Notes: a model not told the origin generated them from the sequence alone. DNA of 64,000 bases from Isochrysis galbana (GCA_018136815.1 CM030931.1:2025398-2089397), one strand, 5' to 3'. Positions 20,982-31,651 are shown, numbered from the stretch's first letter. Translations and numbers: made by a program.

Positions 20982-22013
20982 ACATCTGAAGATTCAGGCT
21001 ACTACCACCGCTAGCTATAAAGACCACGCACTCACGGTACCGACTCACGCCATCGCCTATACCGCAGAACACTCACTCCCTTTACACTACCCCCTTCATT
21101 CCTTTGTCTTTGGTATCGGGGGGGGGGGCCGCGTACACTACGACGGGCCAAACGCAAGGGGCGGGCTGGGGCAGACCTGTTGCTGGGTGTTCCTGTGGCA
21201 GACAAACGTAAAACGCCTTCTGAACTATCTTATATTGTCCCCGGGGGGGTCTCGGCCCCCGCCCTTCGGCCTTTCTTCGTCTGCTGCCGCACTTTCGCGG
21301 TGTTCGCTTGCCGCGCGGGGTGTCCTCCCGTTGATATACCGTAAACAGGCGGTTCTCTTACCTATTCTCGAGCTGGATCGTGTCGTTTTTTGTCGTTCTT
21401 TTCCCGTCGTTCTCTTCGTTCTCCTACGGGCGTGTGCTGCATGTCGCGCGCCATGGCCCCCTTCTGGGGGGCCCCTCGGGGCCCCCCAGAGGGCCAGCCA
21501 GGCCTTCTGCCCGTCCTTCGTCGTCGCTGTAGAGTGCCTCTCCGGTGTCGTCTTCTCTGTTGTCTCTGTCCCCCTTGTTGGGGGCCCACAGCTGTTCAGT
21601 GTTCTTGACCTTTGTCAACATACCCCCATGGGGGTCTTGTCTATGATGGTGCCGGGCCAGCCCCTCGTGCCGGAGCACGAGGGCGGTACCGCGGCTGTGT
21701 AGGGGCCAGGCCCGGAGGCCTTCCCTGTTGGATCGTCCCTCTTGTGTGTTGTGGCTGGGGTGGCTGTGTGGAGTGATGTGGGTGTGCTGCATGCTGGCTG
21801 CTGCCAGCATGCAGGCTGTTGTGTCTCCGTTCTCGGGGGTGGGCGGGCGCGGTCCGCTGGCTCCTGTGCCCACCTGGTCGGGCGGGTCGTCTTGGCGTGG
21901 TCGCTTCGGCGACAGTGGCGTGTCCATGAACGCTTCGTCCATGGCGGCGAGGGCGGCGGCAGCGAGGGCGGGAGGCGGCGCGCGCTCCATGACCCTATCA
22001 GTTTACTGATAGT
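20982..22013 (-). mobile_element. LINE-like retroposon, MERAPP subfamily
   Basis: On the minus strand the hairpin CTATCAGT-AA-ACTGATAG (22012-21995) is followed by GGGTC and ATG 21990. A 188-residue frame (21990-21424) starts MERAPPPALAAAALAAMDEA and contains DTPLSPKRPRQDDPPDQ, related to the MEQSLSKRPRPPSEAE stretch of the 27.8 and 57.1 kb copies. The rest is low-complexity Pro/Thr/His-rich, as in ORF1 proteins of some LINEs. The 3' part matches 469-730 and ends GTAGCCTGAATCTTCAGATG plus T run. No TSD was found by eye, and no reverse transcriptase is encoded. Confidence 0.7.
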
Positions 22014-22951
22014 TGTCATCGTATGGAATACGACAGACACCGATCACTCGATGTTATGCTCCAAGGCCCAATGGGCCGCGGAGTTTGGGGTGGACCGGCG
22101 GCGCATGGACCACTGGGAGAAGAGGCTCGGCGCCGAGGATCTCGAGCGCATACGGCGTGGCGTCATTCCCCTGCCGGCCAGAACTCCGGGGCCACAGGGA
22201 GAGGAGCGCTCGTACGCTCGTGCGCCCGAGCAAGCGGCCGACCGTGCAGCAGCCCTCGGCTCCAAGCATCCGCCTGAGGAGAGTAGCATTGTGGATGGGA
22301 TCAGGGCTGCCTTGCTGTTGCAACTGGGCCTGCATGCATGTAATAGTGTAATAGTAACGGTTGGTCTACATCTCCCATACCCATATACGCGTCGGCGCGC
22401 CACTACTCGCCCAGCGCAGTTTCTGCTGTTGTGTGATCGCATGGGGTATAGGGGGCTGACTACGGCTCACCATTGAGCATCCTGCTCCCTTATGTCCACC
22501 ACCAAGCCCAGTAGACTGATCATGCACTTCGATGGTCCAATCTGACTCATTTATGAGGCATAGAACCTGGAAGGACACCCCTACCAGGAATCGGACCCCC
22601 CCTCCCCGTGGGCTGTTCCGATGAGGGCACGCGCACTCTCACAGGGCGTCGTAAATGATGGAACCCCATGATATTTTTGTACCTCTTGCCTGCAGGGCAT
22701 CCCCATGGGCCCAGATCAAGTTTTGGGGGGGCTCTAGAGACAAAAAATACCATTAGGGGAGGGGGAAGGACATGCCAGTAGAGGAATTGGCCGCCCACGT
22801 AGTACGCATGCTCAATGACGCGATCGGGTCGTAAGGATCTGCTTCTCGCTCTTGACGAGTAAGATGCGCCGCTTTCAACGACCAGCCGCAAATATTATTT
22901 GTCATTTGAGGTACTTGGTCTCGTCGCAACCCGGCGCCGCTGACAAGGGCA
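22014..22951. other. Intergenic DNA with a weak plus-strand open frame
   Basis: From about 22022 to 22476 a plus-strand frame (CSKAQWAAEFGVDRRRMDHW onward) looks less biased than random GC-rich frames, but it has no clear start, splice sites or recognised family. It may be a gene fragment cut by the retroposon to its left. The remainder holds no gene. Confidence 0.25.
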
Positions 22952-24106
22952 TCAGTCAGTGGATAGGGAGCGACCTTTACTAGGCGGCTCATCTGAAGCC
23001 TCCGCAGCACTAGCCTCACCTTCCAAGCTATGCTTGGACAGGATGGGGTAAGCATCAATCTCAGCATTGCAATCACGTGGACGCTTTTCTCTTCGCCTAG
23101 GTCTTGAGTCGAGGAAGTCCAGAACACGTGGCGCCACTGTCTCAAAGTATGACCAGAATCTGGGCAGAGTTGCACCATGACTGCCAAACCAATGGCCATA
23201 TCCCGGCTGCGTGTGAAAATCGACTGCGAGCCCTGCCGTCTTCCATTCGGCACAAAGTCGTTGTACCACGTCAAGTTGGATCACTTGATCGCCTTCTGAT
23301 GCAATCACCAGCATCGGTGGCGATTTCTCGACACCGCGCTCGATCATTCGAGGAACCCATTCTTTGGTGAGGTCCTCTTCGTACGTGTTCATCATGTGTG
23401 CATAGTACTCCTGGGCGAAGTGAGGCAGGGGGATAGCCTGGTGGAAGAACTCCCCGACCCATGGTGCTACTTCGTACGACCGCTCCGAAGGGACAAGGCA
23501 TCGTTCCACAAAGAAGCGTGCGGTGGGGCCATCTTTGTAGGCATAGACATCCGTCATCTCAAGACGCTTCTTCAGATCGCCCACAGCCTCTGCGAATCCG
23601 GGATTGAGGCACACCACCCGCCGGACTCCGTGTGAGATGGAGGCGAGAGAGAGGGCAGAGGACGCGCCGAGCGAGTAGCCGACAATGTTGTAGTCGACTA
23701 GCTTAAGCACACGCGCGAGTTCGGCGTACCAGCCGGCAGACTCGGCGACGGACATGAACTTCGTATCTGGCCGCTGGTTGTCGCAGTCGTGCCCAGGCGT
23801 GGGTAGCAGCAGTAGCCGGCCGGGCAGCGAGCGGAGAAAGTAGGCGGCTGGGATGAACTCGAAGGCATTCATTGACAGGCCGTGGAAGAAGACGGTGCAC
23901 CGACCGCCGGCGGTCGAGACAGCGCTGTCGGGCCGCTCGAGGTACTTCCACTCAAGCCCATGGATCGTGACGCTCTTCTCGACCAGCCCCATCCTACGGG
24001 CCATAAGCGTAGTCGTGCTCTGCATGTACCTCTTGATGAGCGCACCGACGGTGTAGGAGGGGAGGTAAGGCAGCAGCTGGAGCGAGGCGCCCAGGCTGGC
24101 GTCCAT
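22952..24106 (-). CDS. Alpha/beta hydrolase (ABHD6/monoglyceride-lipase-like)
   Basis: Intronless frame of 384 residues from ATG 24106-24104 (MDASLGASLQLLPYLP); codons further upstream are open but Ser/Pro-rich and look like leader. The fold shows the oxyanion segment VFFHGLSMNAFEF, the strand LLLLPTPGHDCDN, the nucleophile elbow GYSLGASS (Ser), the acid in ASEGDQVI (Asp) and the histidine in GYGHWFGSHG, so the catalytic triad is complete. Such enzymes cleave carboxylic esters, often acylglycerols or lysophospholipids; the substrate cannot be read from sequence. The hydrophobic N-terminus (LQLLPYLPSYTVGALI) could anchor it to a membrane. The last 60 residues are charged and variable. Confidence 0.85.
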   Translation of the reverse strand: MDASLGASLQLLPYLPSYTVGALIKRYMQSTTTLMARRMGLVEKSVTIHGLEWKYLERPDSAVSTAGGRCTVFFHGLSMNAFEFIPAAYFLRSLPGRLLLLPTPGHDCDNQRPDTKFMSVAESAGWYAELARVLKLVDYNIVGYSLGASSALSLASISHGVRRVVCLNPGFAEAVGDLKKRLEMTDVYAYKDGPTARFFVERCLVPSERSYEVAPWVGEFFHQAIPLPHFAQEYYAHMMNTYEEDLTKEWVPRMIERGVEKSPPMLVIASEGDQVIQLDVVQRLCAEWKTAGLAVDFHTQPGYGHWFGSHGATLPRFWSYFETVAPRVLDFLDSRPRRREKRPRDCNAEIDAYPILSKHSLEGEASAAEASDEPPSKGRSLSTD

Positions 24107-24977
24107 GGGAACACGCCGACGCTGAGCGGGAGAGAGCGGAGAGGTGTAGGGGAGGGGAGAGGAAGACGGGGCAGAGCAGGGGAGGGGAGGGGAGGGGAAG
24201 GAAGCCCAAGGGGATCTCGCGCGGGAGAGAGGGGGGGGAGAGAAAGAAAGGATGGGATGGGAGACGAAGCTGAGAGGCCGCGGAGAGAGAATTCCCACGC
24301 GGGGCAAGAGAAGATATCACGTGATGCCGAGCGAGGCGAGTGGGGGGGGGGAGAGAGAGCCAGCCTGCAAGAGAGGAGGAGAGAGGGACCGAGCTGCTGT
24401 GTATTTCACTCACTCACTCGTTTCTTCTATGTCTGTGCATGTAGACTGGAGGGAGAGAGAGAGAGCCAGCCAGCAAGAGAGGAGAGAGAGGGACCGGGCT
24501 GACTCAACTCCTCCTCTCGTTTCTTCTGTGTCTGCCTGGGCCTGTGGAGGAGTCAAGTCTCTAGAAGGAGCTTGAAGAGAAGAGAGGCGCGCGGGGGGGG
24601 GGGGGGGGGGGGGAGGGGGGGGGACGGACGGGTTTCGTCCGGCACGTCGACACGAAACGCGCACAGCGCCGCCCGCCGTACTGTCGTTCGGAGGAGTCTA
24701 GGAGTACCAGCTCTACGCGGGGCATACTACAATACTAGGAGTAGGACATAGTAGTACAACAGGTCCACGGAGCCCTACAGCCAAGTGCTTTTGACAAGAG
24801 TCAACCAAGCGAGAGCCAGCAAGCCAGCTTACTTCTTGGCGCACAAGAGGAGCAGCACGTAGCGGCTCGCAGCGCATTAACATGATGACAGCTTAAGAGC
24901 TAGGGGTGTCTCGTGAAGTCGCGAGAGACATGGGTCATGCGAGTGATCACGCTGTCTGAGTTTGCATGTCTCGAATG
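24107..24977. other. Pyrimidine/purine-rich intergenic DNA
   Basis: Holds the 5' leader of the hydrolase (GGGGAGGGGAGG runs), two diverged copies of a GGAGAGAGAGAGCCAGCCAGCA-like block (about 24340-24400 and 24450-24510), and a tract of about 20 G near 24593-24613. No gene seen. Confidence 0.5.
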
Positions 24978-26066
24978 CTAGTGCCCCGTGGCGGGTCGGG
25001 GTTGGGCGACGCAAGGGCCACGGAATCCTTGCACCGCGAGGCCACCGTCGACAGCAAGTGTTTGCCCCGTGATGTACGAAGCGACGGGGAGACAGAGGAA
25101 GGCTACGGCAGCAGCAGTGTCTCGTGGCGCCCCAAGGCGGCCAAGCGGGGTTGCCGCCTTCACGGCATCTAGCTGTGAAGGATCGTTGCGGACAGCTTCC
25201 TCGAGTAAGGGCGTGAGGGCCATCCACGGAGCCACAGTATTGACACGAATGCCGAGGGGAGCCCACTCGCACGCAAGGCTCGCCGACATGTGGGTAAGAG
25301 CAGCCTGTGGAGGGGAAAGGGAGGTTCTGATTAGTCCACGAGAATAAACGGTTCGTACAGAAACGCCAACCTCATGCGCAGATCGACCACTGTGCCGTGA
25401 AGCATGGGACAAATAGCAGAGGTTTAGAGGGGCAAGTTCGACCTTCGTCATGGCATAGACCACCCCGGTGCCTGACGAGCGGAGGCCGGCAAGGCTGGAC
25501 ACATTCACAACGGAAGGTGATTCCGACTGCTGGAGCAAATGCTTGCACCCAGCAGTGAGGAAGAAGGCGGCTGTCTGATTGGTGGATACCATCGTTGCAT
25601 AATCTTCTTCGGTCACCTGCTCGGCCGACTTGCGGCTGCGGCCACGAGCGCGGGAGGGGGGGCAATGAGGGCATAGAGTGGACGGAAAAACCTGGAAGAT
25701 TCCGGCGCAGGAGTGCGCTGCTCACATATTGGTGCCGGCGTTGTTGACGAGAACGTCCAGTCGGGCCCAGAGCCGATCGGCGGCGGCAATGAGGCGCTCG
25801 CGGTCCTCAGCACTCGTTACGTCGACGGGCAGGGCATGCACTCTCCCTGCACCATGCTGCTTCTCAAGTGCTGCGCGCACACGCTCCAGCTCAGCCTCAC
25901 CACGCGCGGCCAGCAGGACCCCTTGGGCTCCGAGCGCGAGGAACTCTTCGGCACACGCGAGGCCTAAGCCCTTTGACCCGCCGGTGACGAGGCACACCTT
26001 GCCGTGCAGTCCCCACCGCCTCAGGACGTCGCCACCCGCTCCGTCGGCGCGCCCGTCCGGCGTCAT
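24978..26066 (-). CDS. Short-chain dehydrogenase/reductase (classical SDR)
   Basis: Exons on the minus strand: 26066-25726, about 25616-25443 and 25304-24978. Exon 1 carries the NAD(P)-binding glycine motif [16 protein letters not shown] and LVNNAGTN. Exon 2 has [15 protein letters not shown] and the catalytic VVYAMTK (Tyr and Lys). Exon 3 continues [20 protein letters not shown] and ends with [16 protein letters not shown]. The second intron (25442-25305, GT-AG, 138 bp) is a multiple of three without a stop, so its retention would insert 46 residues right after the catalytic lysine. The first joint is unresolved: the best donor (25725) and acceptor (near 25617) do not agree in phase, and about eight residues usual after NNAGTN are missing, so a micro-exon or error is likely. 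Substrate unknown; the C-terminus resembles FabG/tropinone-reductase-like SDRs. Confidence 0.8.
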
Positions 26067-26154
26067 CCGCCTGCAAGAGAGGGGGCTTCTTATTGTAAGG
26101 GATGTACACTCCGGGGTGAGACAGATCGCGAGGTCTCGATTACCATCTCGCGAG

Positions 26155-26335
26155 AGCGCTTGATCTCGTCGTTAGACCTTATAGCGTCGTAGGACATCTT
26201 GTTACTTGTTACATAGCTACAAAGCATTCCCAGCCACATCCACCGGACGAGCCATGCGCCAACCGCGCACACCCCCATCGCGGGGTAGGGGCTCTGTTGC
26301 CGTTGAAGGGCTACGGTCCCTCAGCCCTCACCCCT
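26155..26335 (+). repeat. Dispersed repeat X, copy 3
   Basis: Longest copy: CTTATAGCGTCGTAG, CATTCCCAGCCACATCCACC, GGACGAGCCATGCGCC, ATCGCGGGGTAGGGGCT and ACGGTCCCTCAGCCCTCAC. Compare 4186-4320 and, inverted, 9050-9235. Confidence 0.8.
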
Positions 26336-27019
26336 CACTAACCCCAACCCTATCTGATCAAAAAAAAAACTAGTTGGGCTGTCAGTCCGTAAGCTTACGG
26401 TGGTTTTGAGCTTACACTTACATCAGTACTTACATCTGTACTAACATCAGCTTACACCCCTATTACAACTTCTAGTATCGCTATTATTATACTTATACTT
26501 ACTGGGGGGTGTTCAGCGTGCAGCGCGTGGCGCGCGCGCAAAGGGGAGGGCAGCGCAAACAAATAGAGGAACCGCAGAGAATCAAATTGGCATACGCACG
26601 CACGGCGTCTCCATGGGGGCGCGCTGGTTCGTCAGGAAAAAGACACTGTGACCACTGCTGCCAAAAATAGACCAGTCCTTAAAATTAAAAGCGCGGCCCG
26701 TAGATGTTAAACGCCGATACTAGGGTCACGTGTGGATATTGTTGTATAGATAACTATCGACATTTGATCGCTCAATTCGACTGATGCCCCACAATTGACA
26801 ATTGACGGAACGACACCTGGGGGGCGGGGGGCGGGGGGCGGGGGCAGCTTGTCCCCCGTTGGGCGGGCGGGCCATAACTAAAGTCGCGTTCCGCGTTCCG
26901 TCAAAAGAGACTCATATCTGATCAAGATATTGTTTGTTGTTTGCGACCAAACCAGATCCAATTGTCCTCGTAGTGTCGAGTGCGTCATTTTACGCCGGGG
27001 TCCGGGGTTCATGATGGAT
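26336..27019. other. AT-richer intergenic DNA with a G-rich tract
   Basis: Contains short TTACATCAG/CTTACA repeats (26400-26470) and an uninterrupted G-rich run (GGGGGGC units) near 26819-26846 able to form a quadruplex. No gene recognised. Confidence 0.45.
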
Positions 27020-27735
27020 AGGGGTGAAGGGCTTAGATATGGTCCGGTGGCCCGCGCCCCCCCCCCCCCCCCCGATGATCCGTTCCCCCCTTCCTCCTAC
27101 GCCACCTAGGCTGGCGGCCGACTCTGTCTCGACTTATCAACCTACTTTTATAAGTAGGGGTCAATGGGGGCCTCGCGCCCCCCTCTCTCCATCGCGGACA
27201 CCCCCAGGGGTGGGCCCGTACAATCAACCACAGCCCCTGCCCTTTGGCAGGGGCTGGGCAATCATCATACTGGCCCAGACCCCTAGTGGGCGCGGGCCGT
27301 GATTCGCACTCCCACGCCCTGCGTGGGCCTGCCCTCGAGCTGACCCCCCCCCCTTCCCTGGTCGCCAGGCAGACAGATGCCTCTGGGCGGCTCCCATGGC
27401 CAGCGAGGCAAGCGTGGGAGAGGCAGGGGGGGCCAGGGGCTGAGCCCCAGCCTCCACTGCCCCCTGAGCTGCCCTTGCTGGCCCTCTGGGAGCTCCCAAA
27501 GGCCCTCTGAGAGCAGGCCGTGGCGCGCCGCATGGCGACGCGCCGCAGGGAGAGGGGTGGAGGAGAATGGAGAGGGGGAGAGGGGGGGATTTGCACCCCC
27601 CCCCGATGGAGTGCGGTAAGAAACGGGCCCCGTTTGCGTTAGCAAACGGGCGAAGGGGGGCGGCTGGCGACAGGAGGGGGAGAAGAAGGGAGTGGCTCAA
27701 GACGTCCCTGTGGCAGGTATAGGGGGGCGCAGTCA
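27020..27735 (+). mobile_element. Rearranged non-coding hairpin-type retroposon copy
   Basis: Left part 27020-27133 is the reverse complement of the region around 8693-8795 (shared TTAGATATGGTCCGGTGGCC and GGCGGCCGACTCTGTCTCG). It abuts the forward hairpin CCTACTT-TTAT-AAGTAGG (27141-27158) with GTCAATGG and a body matching 7705-8095. Further right, GTGCGGTAAGAAACGGG is followed by a strong hairpin CCCGTTTGC-GTTA-GCAAACGGG near 27627-27650. The head-to-head layout is what inversion during target-primed reverse transcription, or two insertions, would leave. Confidence 0.65.
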
Positions 27736-27752
27736 TTTATTTCTTCGAGGAC

Positions 27753-30002
27753 CAAAACTAACTTTATAGTCAGTTGCCATGGAGCGCGCCGCCGCTCCCC
27801 TCCTCTCCTTCGGGCCCCCCGCCGAGGGCGGCCCCCCAGCCCCCATGGAGCAGTCGCTGTCGAAGCGACCGCGCCCGCCATCAGAGGCCGAGCAGGTGCG
27901 CGCGACCCCCGTCGCGCCACACGGCCCGCGGCTCCGGCCGCACCACGCACAGCAGCCATGCTGGCCCCCCCCATGGGGGGCAGCAGTCTGCAGACTTCAG
28001 CAAAGCATGAACAGGCTCACAGAGCCACTCCTCCAATGGGCATGCCTTATGGCAGAGGCCCCTTCCACCCTGGCGACGGCCGCGCTGCCGAGGCAGCGCG
28101 ACCCGAGACCAGGTGGCCCTTATGGGCACCAACACTGTCTGACAAGACATCCCAAAACCACGCACACCACAAGGCTCTGGGGCACCAGAGCAGATCGAGC
28201 AGCACCTACACCCACTGTCCCACCCCACAGCCTATCCCCATACGCACCTCGACGACCTCCCTCCACGCCACATCTGACTCGCGCCCCACTCTCCCTTGAC
28301 ACACAGGACGGTGCGCTCTCGCAACCGATATGGTGCAACCCGCACGAACAACCGCCACGTATGCGCGCCGCTTGGGCAAGCCTATGGCAATCCCTCCACA
28401 CGCACGTCGTGCATAACGTGTTCAAGGATAACAACCTAGACACACCCTACACGAAAGAGGAATGCGCCCAATATCTAGACCACCTCCCGGAGATATTCGA
28501 ACACGCGGGTAGCAAAATAACCAAGGAAAGCTTCTTAGACTCGTGGGCGTCGGTAGTACAACAAGCCTCGAGTCTCCTTGGAAAAGCGCAACTAGACCCG
28601 GCGCCCGGGTCTGACCCGGAGGGGACTAGCGAAAACGGAGCACGCGACAATAAGGCGGGCATTGAGGCCCCGCCGGAAATCAGAGTGTCCGATAACGAAA
28701 CATACATAACTAAGATGAACAACATATGGATTCACACCAACACGAATTACCTCGGAGAGCCGGCCGACCGGACGGGGGTCGCGACCCCAGAAGAAGCCCG
28801 ACTATACCACCCCCCCGCTAGATGGGAGGGAGGGTTGAAAGGCCCCAAATACGCGGAATACCCGCTGGCGGACGAGTATACAATGGACGGTAAAAAACAC
28901 CTGGACCTCACCACGGTCTCGGACATAGCACAGGTGCTAGAGAAAAACATACCAGATAACAAGCCCCAGCCGGCAAGCGAGGCATGGGCCCGAAGAATCA
29001 ACCTAACCCACGAGGAGTGGAAACACGTGGCCAGCTTATACACCCTACCCCTACTAAAACACACGGACAAACACCCACACTTCAAACACATCACCCACAG
29101 GAGGATTGGCACGCGGAATCGCTTCGCCATGGCGACCACGAATACCTGCAGACTATGCGGAAAATACCACGAGAGCTCGACCCACTTAGCCAGGTGCTCA
29201 GCCACGAAGCCAATCTTCGAGACCATAGAAGCGATAGCGGGTTTCACGCCGGAGCGCAAAAGGACAGCAACACAGAAAATAAAGGACAGACTCTTCGCAT
29301 ACCCGAGTACACCGACGCCCGATAGCCTCAAAACCCTATACATAGTAGCATGGAGATACATAATAGGCGACTTCTACAAAGTCGAATACGACAATCACCC
29401 CTTCCATTATATACCCGTCATCGAACGTACCTTGACCAGATTCACGATCCTCGTACGGGGCCTCGAAGCCTCTAACAAAACCTCGCCGGCACGTACGCAC
29501 CAAGCCTCCAGAGGCAGAAAACCAAAGATCAAAGACGCAAGAGATCTTAGCGCCCCAATATTTAAGATGAATGACAAAGGTGTCCTCGCGATGAGCGTGA
29601 ATCTGTCCCTGGTGGCACGCGCACTTGACATAGCGGGAAAGGTAGCCTGAAAACCAGACGAACACCACACCTCACACCCCCCCCCCCCCAAAAAAAAAAC
29701 CCAACAGCGCCGACCCGGTACATACATAACCCCGAGTCCGACTCTTAAGGTAACCCCAACCTTTAATACCCCAATAGAAGCCGATCGCTCGATGGCACGA
29801 GGGAAGGCCGAAGAGTCGACCGTCGGGGATCGGTGCACGCCGCCTGCCACTGGAAACCCCAAGTACTGGGCCCCTAAGTAGAGCACGAGGGGACGAGCCG
29901 CAAGGCGAGTGCGAGGGAGTGATAAGGGATGCGGGCGCGGCCGTCAGATGGAGGATGTCGGGGTCGCGCGCGCGATGAGAACATTAAGAAGTTTTTTTTT
30001 TT
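27753..30002 (+). mobile_element. LINE-like retroposon with 17 bp TSD and an intact ORF
   Basis: TTTATTTCTTCGAGGAC occurs at 27736-27752 and 30003-30019; the T run makes the right edge of the element uncertain by a few bases. Hairpin AACTAACT-TTAT-AGTCAGTT (27756-27775) lies just before the ORF. The 3' end has CCCCTAAGTAGAGCACGAGG near 29873 and ends GAACATTAAGAAG plus T run. There are no long terminal repeats. Variable-length TSD, T-rich tail and ORF2-like C-terminus place it with non-LTR retrotransposons, but at 2.25 kb it lacks endonuclease and reverse transcriptase, so it is a derivative. Confidence 0.88.
27779..29650 (+). CDS. Retroposon ORF: proline-rich N-terminus joined to LINE ORF2-like C-terminus
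   Basis: A single uninterrupted 623-residue frame. Residues 1-200 are Pro/His/Arg-rich (MERAAAPLLSFGPPAEGG, then MEQSLSKRPRPPSEAE). From about residue 300 (PEIRVSDNETYITKMNNIW) to the end the sequence is of normal complexity and matches the frame at 58370-59172. Near residue 455 it has HITHRRIGTRNRF followed by CRLCGKYHESSTHLARC, a CX2CX8HX3C knuckle of the kind that follows the reverse transcriptase in many LINEs. The tail (KTLYIVAWRYIIGDFYKVEY) is conserved in all three coding copies and in the deleted 15.5 kb copy. No YADD-type polymerase motif or endonuclease is present. The intact frame in a polymerase-less copy may reflect recent insertion or a retained role. Confidence 0.75.
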   Translation: MERAAAPLLSFGPPAEGGPPAPMEQSLSKRPRPPSEAEQVRATPVAPHGPRLRPHHAQQPCWPPPWGAAVCRLQQSMNRLTEPLLQWACLMAEAPSTLATAALPRQRDPRPGGPYGHQHCLTRHPKTTHTTRLWGTRADRAAPTPTVPPHSLSPYAPRRPPSTPHLTRAPLSLDTQDGALSQPIWCNPHEQPPRMRAAWASLWQSLHTHVVHNVFKDNNLDTPYTKEECAQYLDHLPEIFEHAGSKITKESFLDSWASVVQQASSLLGKAQLDPAPGSDPEGTSENGARDNKAGIEAPPEIRVSDNETYITKMNNIWIHTNTNYLGEPADRTGVATPEEARLYHPPARWEGGLKGPKYAEYPLADEYTMDGKKHLDLTTVSDIAQVLEKNIPDNKPQPASEAWARRINLTHEEWKHVASLYTLPLLKHTDKHPHFKHITHRRIGTRNRFAMATTNTCRLCGKYHESSTHLARCSATKPIFETIEAIAGFTPERKRTATQKIKDRLFAYPSTPTPDSLKTLYIVAWRYIIGDFYKVEYDNHPFHYIPVIERTLTRFTILVRGLEASNKTSPARTHQASRGRKPKIKDARDLSAPIFKMNDKGVLAMSVNLSLVARALDIAGKVA

Positions 30003-30019
30003 TTTATTTCTTCGAGGAC

Positions 30020-30339
30020 TGCTCGCGGCGCGAGCTGTAAGGGCCGTTCCGCTTCTCGACGAGAGGTCCCTCCCCCCCCCCCCGGTGCTTTTTCCCGGAG
30101 AGTCGGCCGGCGTCGACCGGTCCGCCTCAATGGGTTTCCCCTCATTTTAACTTGTGGGGAGTTAGAATGGGAGCCGGGGGCATGCGAGGGGGGAGATTTG
30201 GAGGGGTGCATAGGAGTATGTATCTGTGTCAACAGCACGCGCCAAGGTGTACGGGCAGGTGCGCTGAGGGCTGTCGTGTTGGTACCGGGCTAGTGGGAGT
30301 AGTGGTACTAACGCTCAGATGTATTATTATCTGTCTCGA
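30020..30339. other. Intergenic DNA between retroposons
   Basis: Nothing coding recognised. 30285-30325 (CCGGGCTAGTGGGAGTAGTG) resembles 9229-9258, a possible further short repeat. Confidence 0.35.
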
Positions 30340-30850
30340 CTTATCCTGTAAACAGGCGCAAGACTTACCGATTTTTCGGTGAGCGGAGCTCACGCTTCGC
30401 CCACCCCCTTCTCCGCGCTCTCTCTCCCCCCTCCTGCAGGCACGCGCAATGGCGCGCCTGCGGCAGGCCTGCAGCTGCCCCTGGCGACCCCTAGAGGCTC
30501 CTGGAGGCCAGCTGAGGGGGCAGTGGAGGCTGGGGCTAGGCCCTGGCCTCCCCTGCCTCCCCCTCGCTAGCGCTCCTGAGCCTCTGGGGCCCCCAATCTG
30601 CACCTGTCTGCCTGTCGACTAGGACTAGGGGGGGAGGGGGGGTTGGAGCGATGGGCTGGCCACGACAGGCCAGGACGCGCGAGGCAGGCGAGCCTGCCAG
30701 GGAGAGAGTGGGTCAGCAGGGCGGTGGGCTCCTGGCAAGCCATCAAGCGTGCGCCAGGAGCATGGGTGGTTCCTCCCCCATGGCAGGGGAGGAGTGGAGA
30801 GAGGGGGGGGCTCGTGCTCCCCCATGGGCGAACTAAGTATAAACTTAGTT
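30340..30850 (-). mobile_element. Non-autonomous hairpin-type retroposon, 3'-truncated
   Basis: 5' end on the right: perfect hairpin CGAACTAAGT-TTAT-ACTTAGTTCG on the minus strand (about 30852-30829), then CCCATGGGGG. The body aligns with 8193-8700, including TCGGTAAGTCTTGCGCCTG and the TACAGGATAAG hairpin (30340-30375 complement). It stops where the 8.2 kb copy continues for another 250 bp, and no T-rich tail or TSD was found. No conserved ORF. Confidence 0.8.
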
Positions 30851-31651
30851 CGCGGTGAGACTATTAAATAATTTTAAATTTAATTTCAAGAGCTTATTAG
30901 ACTGCAGTTTCGACGCTAATGATGGATGCTGAGCGGCGGATTACGCGCATGAACATCGCACAAAACATGTGCGCGGTCGCGATTTATCCCCGTACCATTT
31001 CAATCTCATTCTCACTCACACCCTCACTCCGAGGACGCTTGAGTGCACTGCGCTGCGGCCACGCATAGGTGTTGCATCGTTACAGCACACCCTTCACAGC
31101 GTCGGCGACTCAATGTAGCTCACGCAGCAACCAAAAGCACGGGGCACTCGACTACGCTGGCAAGGATTCAAGCGTACAACTTGGAGGTGACTTCGTTGAG
31201 ATGGGCACTTCAGAGACCGCCCTCGTCTGGGAACTGGGAAATTCGTCCACGATATGGTCGTGAGAAGCCTTGAAAATCAATAGAAGGGAGCAACGTGGCA
31301 ATCACTTTGCGTGTTTATCACACGGTGTCCTCGCTCGCTCACGACATCATGGTCAGGGCATTTTGGCTGATGAGCTCGTCGCAGCACGTCGCCAAGGAGC
31401 CTCCATTCCACCATGGAAGAACTCTATATAGTTGTAGTGCACATGATGGGCGCATTCGTGGGATGCCCCTCTTGTCGTTGGCAATTTTCATCTTCCCCAA
31501 GAGAGCGCGCCGCCGTCTCCCACGGTTGGCCGCGGGCGACATCTCTCAATGAGAGGGCCCTCGAATGGAGACGGAAGTATGGTGGCATGGCTACCCGCGG
31601 GCATAGCGTGGCAGCATGGCTACCCGAGGGCGTAGCGTGCCACATAACGGC
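30851..31651. other. Intergenic DNA, no gene seen
   Basis: Short open frames exist on both strands, but none has recognisable domains. At 31580-31640 a GGCATGGCTACCCGCGGGCAT-type unit is repeated (GCTACCCGCGGGCATAGCGT, GCTACCCGAGGGCGTAGCGT). Confidence 0.35.

Noticed and set aside
22023-22476. Plus-strand hypothetical gene
   Set aside because: No start, splice sites or family; listed only as an open frame in the intergenic entry.
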